Shown here: positions 37,248 to 49,100 of the stretch, piece after piece | How positions within the stretch are numbered: the first letter of the stretch is position 1 | Layout: the number at the start of each line of letters is the position of its first letter | Assembly: GCF_030580995.1 (NCBI RefSeq) | Contig: NZ_JAUQSZ010000007.1 | Span: 124,001 to 188,000, forward strand | Direction of reading: 5' to 3' | From: Sphingomonas immobilis | GTDB taxonomy: Bacteria > Pseudomonadota > Alphaproteobacteria > Sphingomonadales > Sphingomonadaceae | Length of the DNA stretch: 64,000 nt | The notes under the pieces: generated by a model | Told to the model about the DNA's origin: nothing | Seen by the model: only the letters and a program-made list of their open reading frames with translations | The model's database searches: none | Made by a program: the position numbers and the translations under genes

Positions 37248-37319
37248 CCGTTCGCCCTGAGCGAAGTCGAAGGGCATGGCGAGCGTGCCATGTGCTTCGA
37301 CTTCGCTCAGCACGAACGG
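37248..37319. repeat. Intergenic palindrome, family 1 (copy 3)
   Basis: Arms 37248-37272 and 37295-37319, 23 of 25 complementary, with an inner stem CATGGC/GCCATG between them. Thus nearly the whole element can fold into one long hairpin. It lies between the divergent GbsR and DUF488 genes, which argues against a purely terminator role in this case. Confidence 0.88.
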
Positions 37320-37354
37320 TTGGGGGCGTGCGGTTTCTTTCCTATATCCACCGC

Positions 37355-37786
37355 ATGCACATCTTCACGATCGGATATGAAGGCGCGACGATGGACGGGT
37401 TCATCGCAGCGCTACAGACAGCGGGCGTCGCGCGGGTGATCGACGTGCGGGCCTTGCCCTTGTCGCGGCGGCCGGGGTTTTCGAAATCGAGCCTTGCTGC
37501 GTCGCTGGCCGAGGCCGGGATCGACTATCGGCACCTGAAGGCGCTCGGCACGCCGAAACCGGGACGCGATGCCGCCAAGCGCGGCGACGTCGCCACGCTG
37601 GAGGCGGTCTATGCCGACCAGCTCGAACTGCCCGAGGCGCAGGCGCAGGCGGCGATCATGCTTGATCTCGCGCGCGAGATGCCGAGTGCGCTGCTGTGCT
37701 ACGAGCGCGACCCGTGCCATTGTCACCGCACGTTGTTGCTGGAGGCAGTGGGCGAGGGCGCGGAAGTGACCGACCTCTACGTCTGA
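37355..37786 (+). CDS. DUF488 family protein
   Basis: 143 aa starting MHIFTIGYEGATMDGF, the usual DUF488 N-terminus, followed by DVRALPLSRRPGFSKSSLA, YRHLKALGTPK and the Cys-rich CYERDPCHCHRTLL motif. The role of the family is not established; the Cys/His cluster suggests metal or nucleotide binding. The open frame continues 57 codons upstream through the palindrome, but only from 37355 does it match the family. Confidence 0.88.
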   Translation: MHIFTIGYEGATMDGFIAALQTAGVARVIDVRALPLSRRPGFSKSSLAASLAEAGIDYRHLKALGTPKPGRDAAKRGDVATLEAVYADQLELPEAQAQAAIMLDLAREMPSALLCYERDPCHCHRTLLLEAVGEGAEVTDLYV

Positions 37787-37796
37787 ACGCGGGCGC

Positions 37797-38140
37797 TCAG
37801 CCGGCGACCGGCAGCGCCACCGATCCGTCGTCGTTCCGCGAAAGCGGGCCGTAGGCGATCACCGTTTCCAGCAACAATGGCCCGCCGTAGAGGTGCGGGA
37901 AGAGCTGGCCGCCGCGCGATTCCTCCCATTTCACGCCGTCGCCGAGCGCTTCGAGATCGACCGCCGCGACGTGCAGATCGACTGCCTCCGCGAAATGCTT
38001 GTCGACCGTTTCGGTGAGCTGGGCGGCGGTCGAGAGGTGGATGTAGCCGTCCGCCAGATCGATCGGCGCGCCCGCGAACGACCCGCCCTCGAGCTCCGCC
38101 ATCTGAGCCGCGGTCAGCACCTTGTAGGCGATCGTGTCGC

Positions 38141-38144
<4 letters not shown>
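37797..38144 (-). CDS. DUF952 domain protein
   Basis: 115 aa. Features of the family are YKVLTAAQMAELE, DGYIHLSTAAQLTETVDKHF and FPHLYGGPL. DUF952 has an ADP-ribosyltransferase-like fold in some analyses but no established activity. Coupled by ATGA to the end of gyrA, so probably co-transcribed. Convergent with the DUF488 gene. Confidence 0.88.
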
Positions 38145-40891
<2,747 letters not shown>

Positions 40892-41040
40892 GGTTTCAAG
40901 TCTTTCGGGTTTGTTTCGGTTGGATGACGGAACTTCTAACCCACCCAGCCACCCATGTCACGCGCGTGCGCGCACGTGAGGGGCGAAACGGACCGTCTCG
41001 CCATTACCGGGAGAAACCGTGGAGACGTGAGCGAACAAAA

Positions 41041-41146
41041 CTCCCCTCCCTGGAAGGGAGGGGAGGGGGTGGGTGGGCTTGCGAGGGATCGTAGCGCCCG
41101 CCCCACACTGACCCACCCCCAGCCCCTCCCTTCCAGGGAGGGGAGA
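41041..41146. repeat. Intergenic palindrome, family 3
   Basis: Left arm about 41041-41077 and right arm 41110-41146 form a G/C-rich inverted repeat (CTCCCCTCCCTGGAAGGGAG and its complement, which is itself an inner hairpin, flanked by GGGTGGG/CCCACCC). It lies in the 262-nt gap between gyrA and a gene of unknown function. A single copy in this window. Confidence 0.8.
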
Positions 41147-41153
41147 GCAGTCG

Positions 41154-41480
41154 TCAGCTCTTGCAGGCTTTCTTGGTGGCGTTGCCGGCGAGCGAGCAAT
41201 TGTAGGTGACGGTCTTGCCATTGGCGAGCTTGGCTTGGACCATACGACCGGCGGGTGCGGCGGCGGGCTTGGGCTTGGGCGCGGGTTTGGCGGCGGCGAC
41301 CGGGACGGGCTTTGCCACGGGTTTAGCCGCCACGACCGGCGCGGGCTTCGCCGCGACCGGAACGGGCTTGGCGGCAATGGGCTTTGGAGTAGGGGTCGGC
41401 TTCGGCGCGGCGATGGCGGCGGTGCCGAATGTAAGTGCGGCGCACGCGGTTAGCGCGAAAAGGGTCTTGGTCACAGGCAT
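41154..41480 (-). CDS. Secreted Ala/Pro/Lys-rich protein
   Basis: 108 aa. A signal peptide (MPVTKTLFALTACAALTFGTAAIA) precedes about 50 residues of low complexity built from units like AAKPVPVA and AKPAPKPKP, then a short folded tail with two Cys (TVTYNCSLAGNATKKACKS). The Pro/Lys-rich part could span the peptidoglycan. No family recognised. The 3' end abuts the family 3 palindrome. Confidence 0.65.
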   Translation of the reverse strand: MPVTKTLFALTACAALTFGTAAIAAPKPTPTPKPIAAKPVPVAAKPAPVVAAKPVAKPVPVAAAKPAPKPKPAAAPAGRMVQAKLANGKTVTYNCSLAGNATKKACKS

Positions 41481-41574
41481 CTCCCCGGATCGGGCGACGC
41501 GGGATGCGTGCCCCCTTGCGGCCGGTCTGGTCCTTTGCAGACGCCCGCGCGGTGACGGCTTTATGAAATTTCCG

Positions 41575-42330
41575 TCATGCCTGACGGGTGAAACGCCACG
41601 TGTCGGGCGTGCTTTCCGCCGCGTCGAAGCTATAGCCGTCGCTGTCGAAGCCCTTCATCGCCTCGGCGTCGGTGATTCGATGTTCGCACAGCCAGCGCGC
41701 CATCATGCCACGCGCTCGCTTCGCGTTGAAGCTGACGAAGCGTGGGCCCTCGGGACCGGGCTCGCGGAAATCGACGTGGATGACGCGGCAGTCCTTCAGC
41801 CGCCCGTCGACCGCCGCGAAATATTCCTGGCTGGCGAGGTTGAGGACGACGCCCGACCCCTCTTCTGCCACGTCCTCGCGGACGGCGGCGGCGATGCGAT
41901 CGCCCCACCAGTCGGTCAGCTTCTTGCGGCGCGGCGCCCAGCGCGTGCCCATCTCGAGCCGATAGGGCCGCATCGCGTCATAGGGGCGCAGCAGGCCGTA
42001 GAGGCCCGACAGCATCCGCACATGATCCTGCGCGAAGGCGACCGCCGCATCGTCGAGGCTGCGCACCTCGAAGCCGGTATAGACGTCGCCGGCGAAGGCG
42101 TAGATCGCGGGCCGCTCGGGCTGGTCCGCGAAGCCGTGGAAGCGATCGGCGTTGAGCTTTGCCAGCTTGGGCGAGATGTGCATCAGCTCCGCCAGCTTCT
42201 TCTGCGACAGGCGCGATGCGGAACCGGCGAGCGACAACGCTTCTTCCGCGAAGCGCGGGGCGGTGGCGGCAACGTCGGGAATCGGGCGCTCGAAATCGAG
42301 CGTCTTGGCGGGGGAGAGCAGGGCGATCAT
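41575..42330 (-). CDS. yaaA: Peroxide stress protein YaaA
   Basis: 251 aa. The full family pattern is visible: LLSPAKTLDF at the start, QDHVRMLSGLYGLLRPYDAMRPYRLEMGTR (in part), NLASQEYF and FVSFNAKRARGMMARW. In E. coli YaaA limits free iron during hydrogen peroxide stress and binds DNA. Length and start are standard. No OxyR-like site was identified by eye. Confidence 0.95.
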   Translation of the reverse strand: MIALLSPAKTLDFERPIPDVAATAPRFAEEALSLAGSASRLSQKKLAELMHISPKLAKLNADRFHGFADQPERPAIYAFAGDVYTGFEVRSLDDAAVAFAQDHVRMLSGLYGLLRPYDAMRPYRLEMGTRWAPRRKKLTDWWGDRIAAAVREDVAEEGSGVVLNLASQEYFAAVDGRLKDCRVIHVDFREPGPEGPRFVSFNAKRARGMMARWLCEHRITDAEAMKGFDSDGYSFDAAESTPDTWRFTRQA

Positions 42331-42519
42331 CGCCGCCGCCGGTAACGCCGCGCGCCGTCAGCGTCAAAGCATGCGTCGGAGGGAGCCGGATGCGGGTTCA
42401 ACCGTTGTTCAGGCCGCGGACGGCACTCGTCTGCACGACAGCGTCGCTTGAACGCCGCCCTACGGGTGGCTAGAGCGACCGGGTATTTCGGCCTCACGCG
42501 CCGCCTCAAGGAGAGTTTG

Positions 42520-43815
42520 ATGATGCAGGGTTCGAAGATTGCGATCGCCGCCGCGCTGACGATCGGTCTTGCCGGCTTGACGGTTGCGGCGCCCGCCAGC
42601 GCCAAGAAGGAAGAGAAGGCCGCGAGCGGCTTCAACCCGAACAATATGTCGCCGGCGGTTCGTACCCCCGCCGCGGCCGCGCAGACCGCGCTCGCCGCGA
42701 CGCCGCCCGATCTCGCCACGGCCGAAGCCAAGGTGACCGAGGCCGACGCTGTCGCGAAGAACGATTCGGACCGCTACATCCTTGCGAAGTTCAAGCTGCA
42801 GATCGCCGACCAGAAGATGCGGGCCGCACCGGCGGGCACCGCCAGCGACGCCGGGCTTGCCGCGCCGCTCGACGCACTGCTCGCCAACCCGATCACCACC
42901 GCCGAAGAGAAGAAGCAGTACGCCAACTTCCGCGGCGGCATCGCCTATAACCAGAAGCAATATGCGCAGGCCGCGCAGTTCTTCACCCAAGCCAAAGACC
43001 TCGGCCTGCAGAACCCCGATCTGCTGCTCAACATCGCGCGTTCCAAGGCCGAAGCCGGTGACGTCGCGGGTGGCATGAACGATCTCGACGCCGCCGTGAA
43101 AGTGGAGACGGCCGCGGGCAAGAAAGCGCCCGAGGCGTGGTATCTCTACGCCATCTCGCGGCTCTATAAGGCCGGGCTGAATGACCAGGTCGATACCTGG
43201 ACGCAGAGCTGGCTGGCGGCGTACGGCAGCAAGGAGAACTGGCGCAAGGCGATCTACACCTTCGGCTTCTCCGGCCCCTCGGCGGCGAAGCTGACCGATC
43301 GCAACCGCATCGATCTCTACCGCCTGATGCGCGCCACCAACAGCCTGGCCGGCGCGAAGGAATATATCGATTACGCCGAGGCCTCGATCAAGACCGGCCT
43401 GCCGACCGAAGCCAAGGCGACGGTGAAGGAAGGTCTCGATACGAAGATCATTCCGGCCGGCAACCCGACCGCGACGGACTTCGCCAAGCAGGCGAACGAG
43501 ATGATCGCCGCCGACAAGCCGCTCGCGGTGCAGGAAAAGGCCGCGCTGGCGGCACCGAAGGGCGATCTCGCGAACTTCGCGGGTGACGCCTATCTGGGCG
43601 AACGCAACTACGCCAAGGCCGTCGAGATGTATAAGCTCGCCGGCACCAAGGGCGTGGCCGACAACGACCGGCTCAACCTCCACCTCGGCATCGCGCAGGC
43701 GCTGGGCGGTGACAAGGAGGGCGCGAAGGCCGTGCTCGCCAAGGTCACCGGCTCGCCGAACAGCGCGATCGCGAAGCTGTGGATCACCTGGATCGTGACG
43801 CCGCCGTCGGCCTGA
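42520..43815 (+). CDS. Exported tetratricopeptide-like protein
   Basis: 431 aa. Signal peptide MMQGSKIAIAAALTIGLAGLTVAAPASA, then helical repeats with TPR-type spacing (YNQKQYAQAAQFFTQAKDLG, DAYLGERNYAKAVEMYKLAG). The periplasmic role is unknown; TPRs mediate protein contacts. ATG 42520 has an AAGGAG ribosome site at suitable distance; the frame upstream to 42448 is ignored. A terminator follows the stop. Confidence 0.82.
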   Translation: MMQGSKIAIAAALTIGLAGLTVAAPASAKKEEKAASGFNPNNMSPAVRTPAAAAQTALAATPPDLATAEAKVTEADAVAKNDSDRYILAKFKLQIADQKMRAAPAGTASDAGLAAPLDALLANPITTAEEKKQYANFRGGIAYNQKQYAQAAQFFTQAKDLGLQNPDLLLNIARSKAEAGDVAGGMNDLDAAVKVETAAGKKAPEAWYLYAISRLYKAGLNDQVDTWTQSWLAAYGSKENWRKAIYTFGFSGPSAAKLTDRNRIDLYRLMRATNSLAGAKEYIDYAEASIKTGLPTEAKATVKEGLDTKIIPAGNPTATDFAKQANEMIAADKPLAVQEKAALAAPKGDLANFAGDAYLGERNYAKAVEMYKLAGTKGVADNDRLNLHLGIAQALGGDKEGAKAVLAKVTGSPNSAIAKLWITWIVTPPSA

Positions 43816-43825
43816 TCCCGTTTCG

Positions 43826-43856
43826 GGAGCGGGGCCTGGCGGTCCCGCTCCTTATT
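43826..43856 (+). terminator. Rho-independent-type terminator after the TPR gene
   Basis: Stem GGAGCGGG (43826-43833) and CCCGCTCC (43844-43851) with a 10-nt loop is followed by TTATT. It lies 11 nt past the TPR stop and runs into the last codons of the convergent Lrp gene, so it may serve both. Confidence 0.6.
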
Positions 43857-44319
43857 CGCTGCGGACCGGAATCCCCGGCAGCGCCTTGGCGGTGCGGATC
43901 GTCAGCGATGTCTTGACGCTGGTGACGTTGGGTGCGGGCGTGAGGTGAGTCATCAGGATTTCCTGAAAGCTCTTCAGGTCTGCCGCGACGATCTTCAGGA
44001 TGAAATCGATCTCGCCGTTGAGCATGTGACATTCGCGAACCTCCGGGATGGTCGCGACATGATCCTCGAACGCGGCAAGATCGGCCTCGGCCTGGCTGCG
44101 CAGGCTCACCATCGCGAACACCGTGATCGGATAGCCGAGCGCAGCCGGATCGAGCTCCGCATGATAGCCGCGGATCGCGCCCGCTTCCTCCAGCGCGCGC
44201 ACGCGGCGCAGGCACGGCGGCGCGGTCAATCCGACTCGTTCGGCGAGTTCGACGTTGGTCATGCGGCCATCGGACTGGAGCAAGTCCATGATTCGTCGAT
44301 CGATCGTATCGAACGGCAT
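43852..44319 (-). CDS. Lrp/AsnC family transcriptional regulator
   Basis: 155 aa. An N-terminal HTH at about residues 5-60 (DRRIMDLLQSDGRMTNVELAERVGLTAPPCLRRVRALE in part) is followed by a RAM ligand domain (GYHAELDPAALGYPITVFAMVSL in part; VRECHMLNGEIDFILKIVA). Such regulators respond to amino acids and form octamers. Target unknown; the nearest candidate is itself. The 190-nt divergent region between it and the kinase contains no operator I could identify. Confidence 0.92.
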   Translation of the reverse strand: MPFDTIDRRIMDLLQSDGRMTNVELAERVGLTAPPCLRRVRALEEAGAIRGYHAELDPAALGYPITVFAMVSLRSQAEADLAAFEDHVATIPEVRECHMLNGEIDFILKIVAADLKSFQEILMTHLTPAPNVTSVKTSLTIRTAKALPGIPVRSE

Positions 44320-44509
44320 CGTTTAACTCTCCGATGGCAACAGAGTCGTTTCCCACGACCGGCGTCGAACATAAGATAATTGCGGGCGAACGCAATTGTC
44401 CCACATTGCGACGTGCCAAAATCGGCGCTTCCCGGACGGTCCCGCATCGGGTTAAGAAATCCTTACCACGCGGCTCATCCGTGCGGCTTCGACAAGGGCT
44501 CCCCCGGCT

Positions 44510-46249
44510 TTGCGCTTCGACGACAGTCTCGAGACGGTCCTGGGATCGGACATGTCGACCCCGTTCGGCGCGCAATCTGCGTGGCGACAGCTGGTCGATC
44601 TGGTCGGCCGCGGACGCGTGGATGCCGACAGCGACACGATCGGATTGCTGCGCCGCCTGCGTGGATCGGTGCCGGTCAGGGTACGCTCGGCGAGCGCGAG
44701 GGCGATCGCCTTCGCGACGCCGCCAGCGGCGCTGGTCGGCGTGTTCGCTGACGACGAGACGTCGGTCGCGGCTCCCGTTCTGCGCACCGCGCAGCTTGCC
44801 GATCATGAGTGGATCGCGGTGTTGCCGCGCCTGTCGCCGGTCGGTCGTTCGATCCTGCGGCACCGCCGCGACCTTTCACCTACGGTGGAGCGCGCGCTGC
44901 AGAGCTTCGGCAGCGTCGATTTCGTGCTGCAGCAGGACAATGCGCCGGTGGCGCCCGCACCTGTGGAGGCACCGCCCGAACCCGCAGCGGTGATCGCCGA
45001 GGTGCGCACCACCACCTTCGTCTCGATCGCCACGGTCGCGCACAAGCTGCCCGTCGTCGCCGAGGCGCTGCGCAAGGCCGAGGAGACCGCGCCCGCCGAC
45101 GGCACGTTCGAGATCGCCGAGCTGGTCGCGCGGATCGACGCCTTCCAGCGTACCCGCGACGAGACGCCGCAGGCGCGGCCGCAGATCCAGACCGAATTGT
45201 TCACGATGGAGGCGATCGAGGCCCCGTCGTTCCGCTTCGAGACCGATGCCGACGGCATCATCCGCTGGATCGAGGGGGCCGCGCGCGCGCCGTTGATCGG
45301 GCTGTCGCTCGATCTCGGCGACTCGCCCGCCGCGCATGTCGACGGCGTCGCGGCGGGTGCGTTCCGGCGGCGTTCGGGCTTCGCCAATGCGCGGCTGGTG
45401 GTGGAGGGTATCTCCGACGCCGCCGGCCAGTGGCGCATCAGCGGCACGCCGATGTTCGACCGCGCGACCGGCCGCTTCTCGGGCTATCGCGGCACCGCGC
45501 GCCGCCCGCGCGCCGACGAATCGGCGGAACTGTCGCGCGACCGGCGGCGCGGCGATGCCGATGCGCTGCGCCAGCTCGTCCACGAACTGCGCACGCCGAC
45601 CAACGCCATCGCCGGTTTCGCCGAGATGATCGAGACGCAGATGCTGGGGCCTGTGCCGCTCGCCTATCGCTCGCGTGCCGAGTCGATCCGCCAGCAGGCG
45701 AGCGCGCTGCTCGGTGCGATCGACGATATCGATATGGCGGCGCGGATCGATTCGCGCGCGCTCGACCTGCGCTCGGGCAGCGTCGTGCTCGCGCCGATGC
45801 TGGTGCGGGTGATCGAGGATCTGGCGCCGCTTGCGACGATGCGCGGCGCGCGCGTCGAGACCCGGCTCGCGTCGGACACGATTGCCATCGTCGGCGACGA
45901 CCGCGCGATCGAACGGCTGCTCGGGCGGCTGCTCGCCACGCTGGTCGCGGCGGCGGGAGCAAAGGAGCGGATCGGCGTCGCCGCGCAGATCGAGGAGCGG
46001 CAGGTCGTGATCGCCTTCGACCGGCCCGAGGCGCTGGCGGATTATTCCGCCGACGGGCTGATGCAGATCGACGCGGAAGCCGCCGCCGAGGAGATCGGTG
46101 CGCCGCTGCTCGGCACCGGCTTCGCGCTGCGGCTGGCGCGCAATCTCGCGGTCGAGCTCGGCGGTTCGCTGACGATCGGGGGCGCGGCCTTGACTTTGCG
46201 GCTGCCCGCCGCCTTGAGTGAGGGGATGGGGCAGGCTTCGACCAACTGA
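44510..46249 (+). CDS. Soluble histidine-kinase-like protein with degenerate ATPase domain
   Basis: 579 aa without membrane helices. A PAS-like segment (FRFETDADGIIRWIEG) at about 241-330 is followed by a HisKA helix pair with H358 in LVHELRTPTNAIAGF. The C-terminal HATPase region keeps the G2-like GTGFALRLARNLAVELGG, but the N-box Asn (LLGRLLATLVAAAG instead of an NLLxNA pattern) and the DxGxG motif are missing. ATP binding is therefore doubtful. Start: TTG 44510 (MRFDDSLETVL) fits sphingomonad relatives as I remember; ATG 44552 is possible. No response regulator is adjacent. Confidence 0.75.
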   Translation: MRFDDSLETVLGSDMSTPFGAQSAWRQLVDLVGRGRVDADSDTIGLLRRLRGSVPVRVRSASARAIAFATPPAALVGVFADDETSVAAPVLRTAQLADHEWIAVLPRLSPVGRSILRHRRDLSPTVERALQSFGSVDFVLQQDNAPVAPAPVEAPPEPAAVIAEVRTTTFVSIATVAHKLPVVAEALRKAEETAPADGTFEIAELVARIDAFQRTRDETPQARPQIQTELFTMEAIEAPSFRFETDADGIIRWIEGAARAPLIGLSLDLGDSPAAHVDGVAAGAFRRRSGFANARLVVEGISDAAGQWRISGTPMFDRATGRFSGYRGTARRPRADESAELSRDRRRGDADALRQLVHELRTPTNAIAGFAEMIETQMLGPVPLAYRSRAESIRQQASALLGAIDDIDMAARIDSRALDLRSGSVVLAPMLVRVIEDLAPLATMRGARVETRLASDTIAIVGDDRAIERLLGRLLATLVAAAGAKERIGVAAQIEERQVVIAFDRPEALADYSADGLMQIDAEAAAEEIGAPLLGTGFALRLARNLAVELGGSLTIGGAALTLRLPAALSEGMGQASTN

Positions 46250-46251
46250 GC

Positions 46252-47280
46252 GTGGCAGACGCAGGATCGCCCGCCGGATACCGGCCGCCAACGCCCGACG
46301 CGGCCGATCTGATCGCTTGGCCCGAGGATTTCGGCACGCGCTTCGCGATCTTCGTCGATACCGAGGAAGAGTTCGACTGGAACGCCCCGCTTAGCCGCGA
46401 GGGGCACGGGACGTCGGCCATCGCCGCCTTGCCCGACGCGCACCGCCGCTTCGCGGATCGCGGGATTCCGATCACCTATCTGGTCGATTATCCGGTCGCG
46501 ACCGACCCGCGTGCCGTCGACGTGCTGCGCGGGATCGTGGCGGACGGGCGCTCGGCGATCGGCACGCAGCTCCACGCCTGGGTCAACCCGCCCTTCTTCG
46601 AGGAGGTGACGCCGGCCAACAGCTTCGCGGGCAATCTGCCGGAGGAGGTCGAGGCGGCGAAGCTCGATGTGCTGACGGAGGCGATCACCGAGGCGTTTGG
46701 TGCTGCGCCGCGCGCGTTCCGCGCCGGGCGTTACGGGATCGGGCCGGCGACGCTGCGGTTGCTGGCGGCGCGCGGCTACCGGCTCGATAGTTCGATGCGG
46801 GCGCGCTACGACTATTCGGGCGAGGGCGGGCCGGACTTCGCGGGCATCGGCAATGCCGCCTTCCGGGCCGGGCCGGTGGTGGAGTTGCCGCTGACGACGG
46901 TGTTCACGGGCGCGCTGCGGGGTTCGGGAGCGGGGCTTTACTGGGCGCTCGGCAAGGTGCCCAAGGCGCGCGGGGTGTTCGCGCGGGCGGGTCTGCTGTC
47001 GCGGATCGCGCTGACGCCGGAGGACATGCCGGTGGCCGATGCGATCGAGGCGATCGCGGTCGCGGCGGGCGAGGGGGTGCGCGTACTCAACTTCTCGTTC
47101 CACTCGCCCTCGGTCGCGCCGGGGATGACGCCCTATGTGCGCGATGCGGCGGACCTCGCGGCGTTTCACAGGTGGTGGGACGCGGTGATCGGCGAACTGG
47201 AGCGGCGCGGTATCGCACCGGTGTCTTCCGACGAGATCATCGCGGCGGCCGTCTTGCCAGCCTCCGCGCCCATCCGCTAA
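46252..47280 (+). CDS. Polysaccharide deacetylase family protein
   Basis: 342 aa beginning with GTG 46252. The NodB-like domain shows an acidic metal-site motif (IFVDTEEEFDW), ITYLVDYPVATD, and GTQLHAWVNPPF with the His ligand. FRAGRYGIG is another family feature. It probably removes acetyl groups from a surface glycan. It follows the kinase after 2 nt and precedes two tRNAs and a Wzx-like flippase, suggesting a surface-polysaccharide context. Confidence 0.85.
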   Translation: MADAGSPAGYRPPTPDAADLIAWPEDFGTRFAIFVDTEEEFDWNAPLSREGHGTSAIAALPDAHRRFADRGIPITYLVDYPVATDPRAVDVLRGIVADGRSAIGTQLHAWVNPPFFEEVTPANSFAGNLPEEVEAAKLDVLTEAITEAFGAAPRAFRAGRYGIGPATLRLLAARGYRLDSSMRARYDYSGEGGPDFAGIGNAAFRAGPVVELPLTTVFTGALRGSGAGLYWALGKVPKARGVFARAGLLSRIALTPEDMPVADAIEAIAVAAGEGVRVLNFSFHSPSVAPGMTPYVRDAADLAAFHRWWDAVIGELERRGIAPVSSDEIIAAAVLPASAPIR

Positions 47281-47295
47281 CGCGACAATCAGGTG

Positions 47296-47372
47296 GGGCC
47301 TGTAGCTCAATTGGTTAGAGCTGTCCGCTCATAACGGATAGGTTGCGGGTTCAAGTCCTGCCGGGCCCACCA
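47296..47372 (+). tRNA. tRNA with CAT anticodon (probably tRNA-Ile2; possibly tRNA-Met)
   Basis: Acceptor GGGCCTG/CGGGCCC, D arm GCTC..GAGC, anticodon loop CTCATAA with CAT, T arm with GTTCAAGTCC, encoded CCA. As the acceptor stem starts with G-C and is regularly paired, it is not an initiator. Body sequence (GTTCAAG T loop, AGGTTGC variable region) resembles alphaproteobacterial tRNA-Ile2, whose C34 is converted to lysidine by TilS. Elongator Met cannot be ruled out by reading. Confidence 0.9.
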
Positions 47373-47437
47373 ATTTCCTTGCCATCTCGGGCCCGTCGCG
47401 GCAAAGCCGCGCCGTCGGACGCGCTTTGCGCGCTCGC

Positions 47438-47514
<77 letters not shown>

Positions 47515-47605
47515 GCCGCTTTTCCCGCAAATCGGCGAATCTTCACGCTTCCTCCACTATCGCCGGTTAGGGTCTACACTCCCCAGTGCGAGCTTTTCCC
47601 TGCCG

Positions 47606-49081
47606 ATGAATGCGATGACCGAAACCGGCCAGAAGGGCTTCGCCGCGCAGATCGTGTCGGCGATCGCGTGGCGTTCGGGCAGCCAGATGATCGCGCAGCT
47701 TATCATGTGGGCGGCGACGTTCTTCGTGATCCGCATTCTCGATCCCAAGGATTACGGCCTGTTCGCGATGACGCAGAGCGTGTTGGTGTTCCTCAGCCTG
47801 CTCAACGGACAGGAGTTCACCGGGGCGCTGGTGCGCGCGCCGGAGCTGACCAAGACGCTGATCCGGCAGGTGTTCGGCGTGCTGTTGCTGATGAACGGCG
47901 GGATTGCGGTCGCGCAGGTGCTGCTCGCGCCGCTGGCCGCCGAATATTTCCATACACCGATCGTGGCGCAGTTGCTGGTGGTGCAGGCGGCGCTTTATCT
48001 CGCCACGCCCTTCGTCTCGCTGCCCTCGTCGCTGCTCAGCCGCGAGCTGAATTACAAGGTGCAGGCCAAGGTCAATCTCGGATCCGCGCTGGCGGGGGCG
48101 GCGACGTCGCTCGGTTGTGCGCTCGCCGGATTCGGGGTGTGGACGCTGGTGGCGGCACCGATGGCGGCGATCTGGACGCGGGCGATCGGCATGACGATCG
48201 CGGCGCGGGTGCTGGTGCTGCCGAGCTTCAGGTTGAAGGGTTCGGGCGCGATCTTCGCGTTCGGCGGCGCGATGCTGCTAAGTTCGCTGCTGTGGCTGAT
48301 CCAGACGCAGTCAGACGTCATCATCGGCGGCCGCAGCCTCGATGCGCACAACCTCGGTCTCTATGCCGAGGCGCTGTTCCTGGCGCAGATCGTGACGAGC
48401 AAGTTCGTGCCGCCGCTCAACGACGTGGCCTTCTCCGCCTATGCGCGGATGCAGGCGGACCGCGAGACGACGGGCCGCGCCTTCGAGAAATCGGTGCGGC
48501 TGATCATGTTCGGCGCGCTGCCGTTCTATGCGGGGCTCGCGCTGGTGGCGTGGCCGTTCGTCGATGTCGTGCTGGGGCCGAAATGGGACGAGGCCGCGCC
48601 CATCGTGCGGCTGCTCGCGGTCGCCATGCCGTTCCTGACGATGCAGGTGCTGTTCGCGCCGGCGACGACCGCGCTCGGCCATCCGCGGTTGCAGGTGTGG
48701 TCGGCGGGGGCGGGTGCCGCGATCATGCCGCTGTCGTTCCTGATCGGCGTGGAATGGGGGCCGGTCGGCATGGCGTGGAGCTGGGTGATCGGCGCGCCGC
48801 TGCATCTGGCGATCACGATGGCGCTGGGCGTGCGGGTGATCGGCACGAGTGCGCGGGGCATCGGGCGAGCGGTGCTGCCGGCGGTGCTGGCGACCGGCGG
48901 GATGGTGGTGGTCGTGATGGCGGCCGAGCCGATGGCGGCGCACATGGCATCGCTGCCGGCGCTGGCGTTGCTGGTGACGCTGGGCATGGCGAGCTACGGT
49001 GCGATGGTGCTGCTGGTCGCGCGGCCGATCATCGGCGAGTTCGTCGGGCTGATAAAGGCGCGGCGCGGGGTGGCGATCTGA
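47606..49081 (+). CDS. Wzx-like oligosaccharide flippase
   Basis: 491 aa with about 12-14 membrane helices, in the polysaccharide transporter family (MATE/MVF superfamily). The pattern GFAAQIVSAIAWRSGSQMIAQLIMW (in part), VIRILDPKDYGLFAMTQSVL and SLPSSLLSRELNYK is typical of flippases that move lipid-linked oligosaccharide across the inner membrane. Start chosen at ATG 47606; the frame upstream crosses tRNA-Pro. With the deacetylase upstream it hints at a small polysaccharide locus, but no glycosyltransferase is present. Confidence 0.88.
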   Translation: MNAMTETGQKGFAAQIVSAIAWRSGSQMIAQLIMWAATFFVIRILDPKDYGLFAMTQSVLVFLSLLNGQEFTGALVRAPELTKTLIRQVFGVLLLMNGGIAVAQVLLAPLAAEYFHTPIVAQLLVVQAALYLATPFVSLPSSLLSRELNYKVQAKVNLGSALAGAATSLGCALAGFGVWTLVAAPMAAIWTRAIGMTIAARVLVLPSFRLKGSGAIFAFGGAMLLSSLLWLIQTQSDVIIGGRSLDAHNLGLYAEALFLAQIVTSKFVPPLNDVAFSAYARMQADRETTGRAFEKSVRLIMFGALPFYAGLALVAWPFVDVVLGPKWDEAAPIVRLLAVAMPFLTMQVLFAPATTALGHPRLQVWSAGAGAAIMPLSFLIGVEWGPVGMAWSWVIGAPLHLAITMALGVRVIGTSARGIGRAVLPAVLATGGMVVVVMAAEPMAAHMASLPALALLVTLGMASYGAMVLLVARPIIGEFVGLIKARRGVAI

Positions 49082-49100
49082 CGCCTGCGCGCGTCGAAAA

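Noticed and set aside
47373..47437. Possible extra small RNA or attachment site between the two tRNAs
   Set aside because: Only short GC hairpins are seen; no direct repeat of a tRNA 3' end and no integrase gene nearby.
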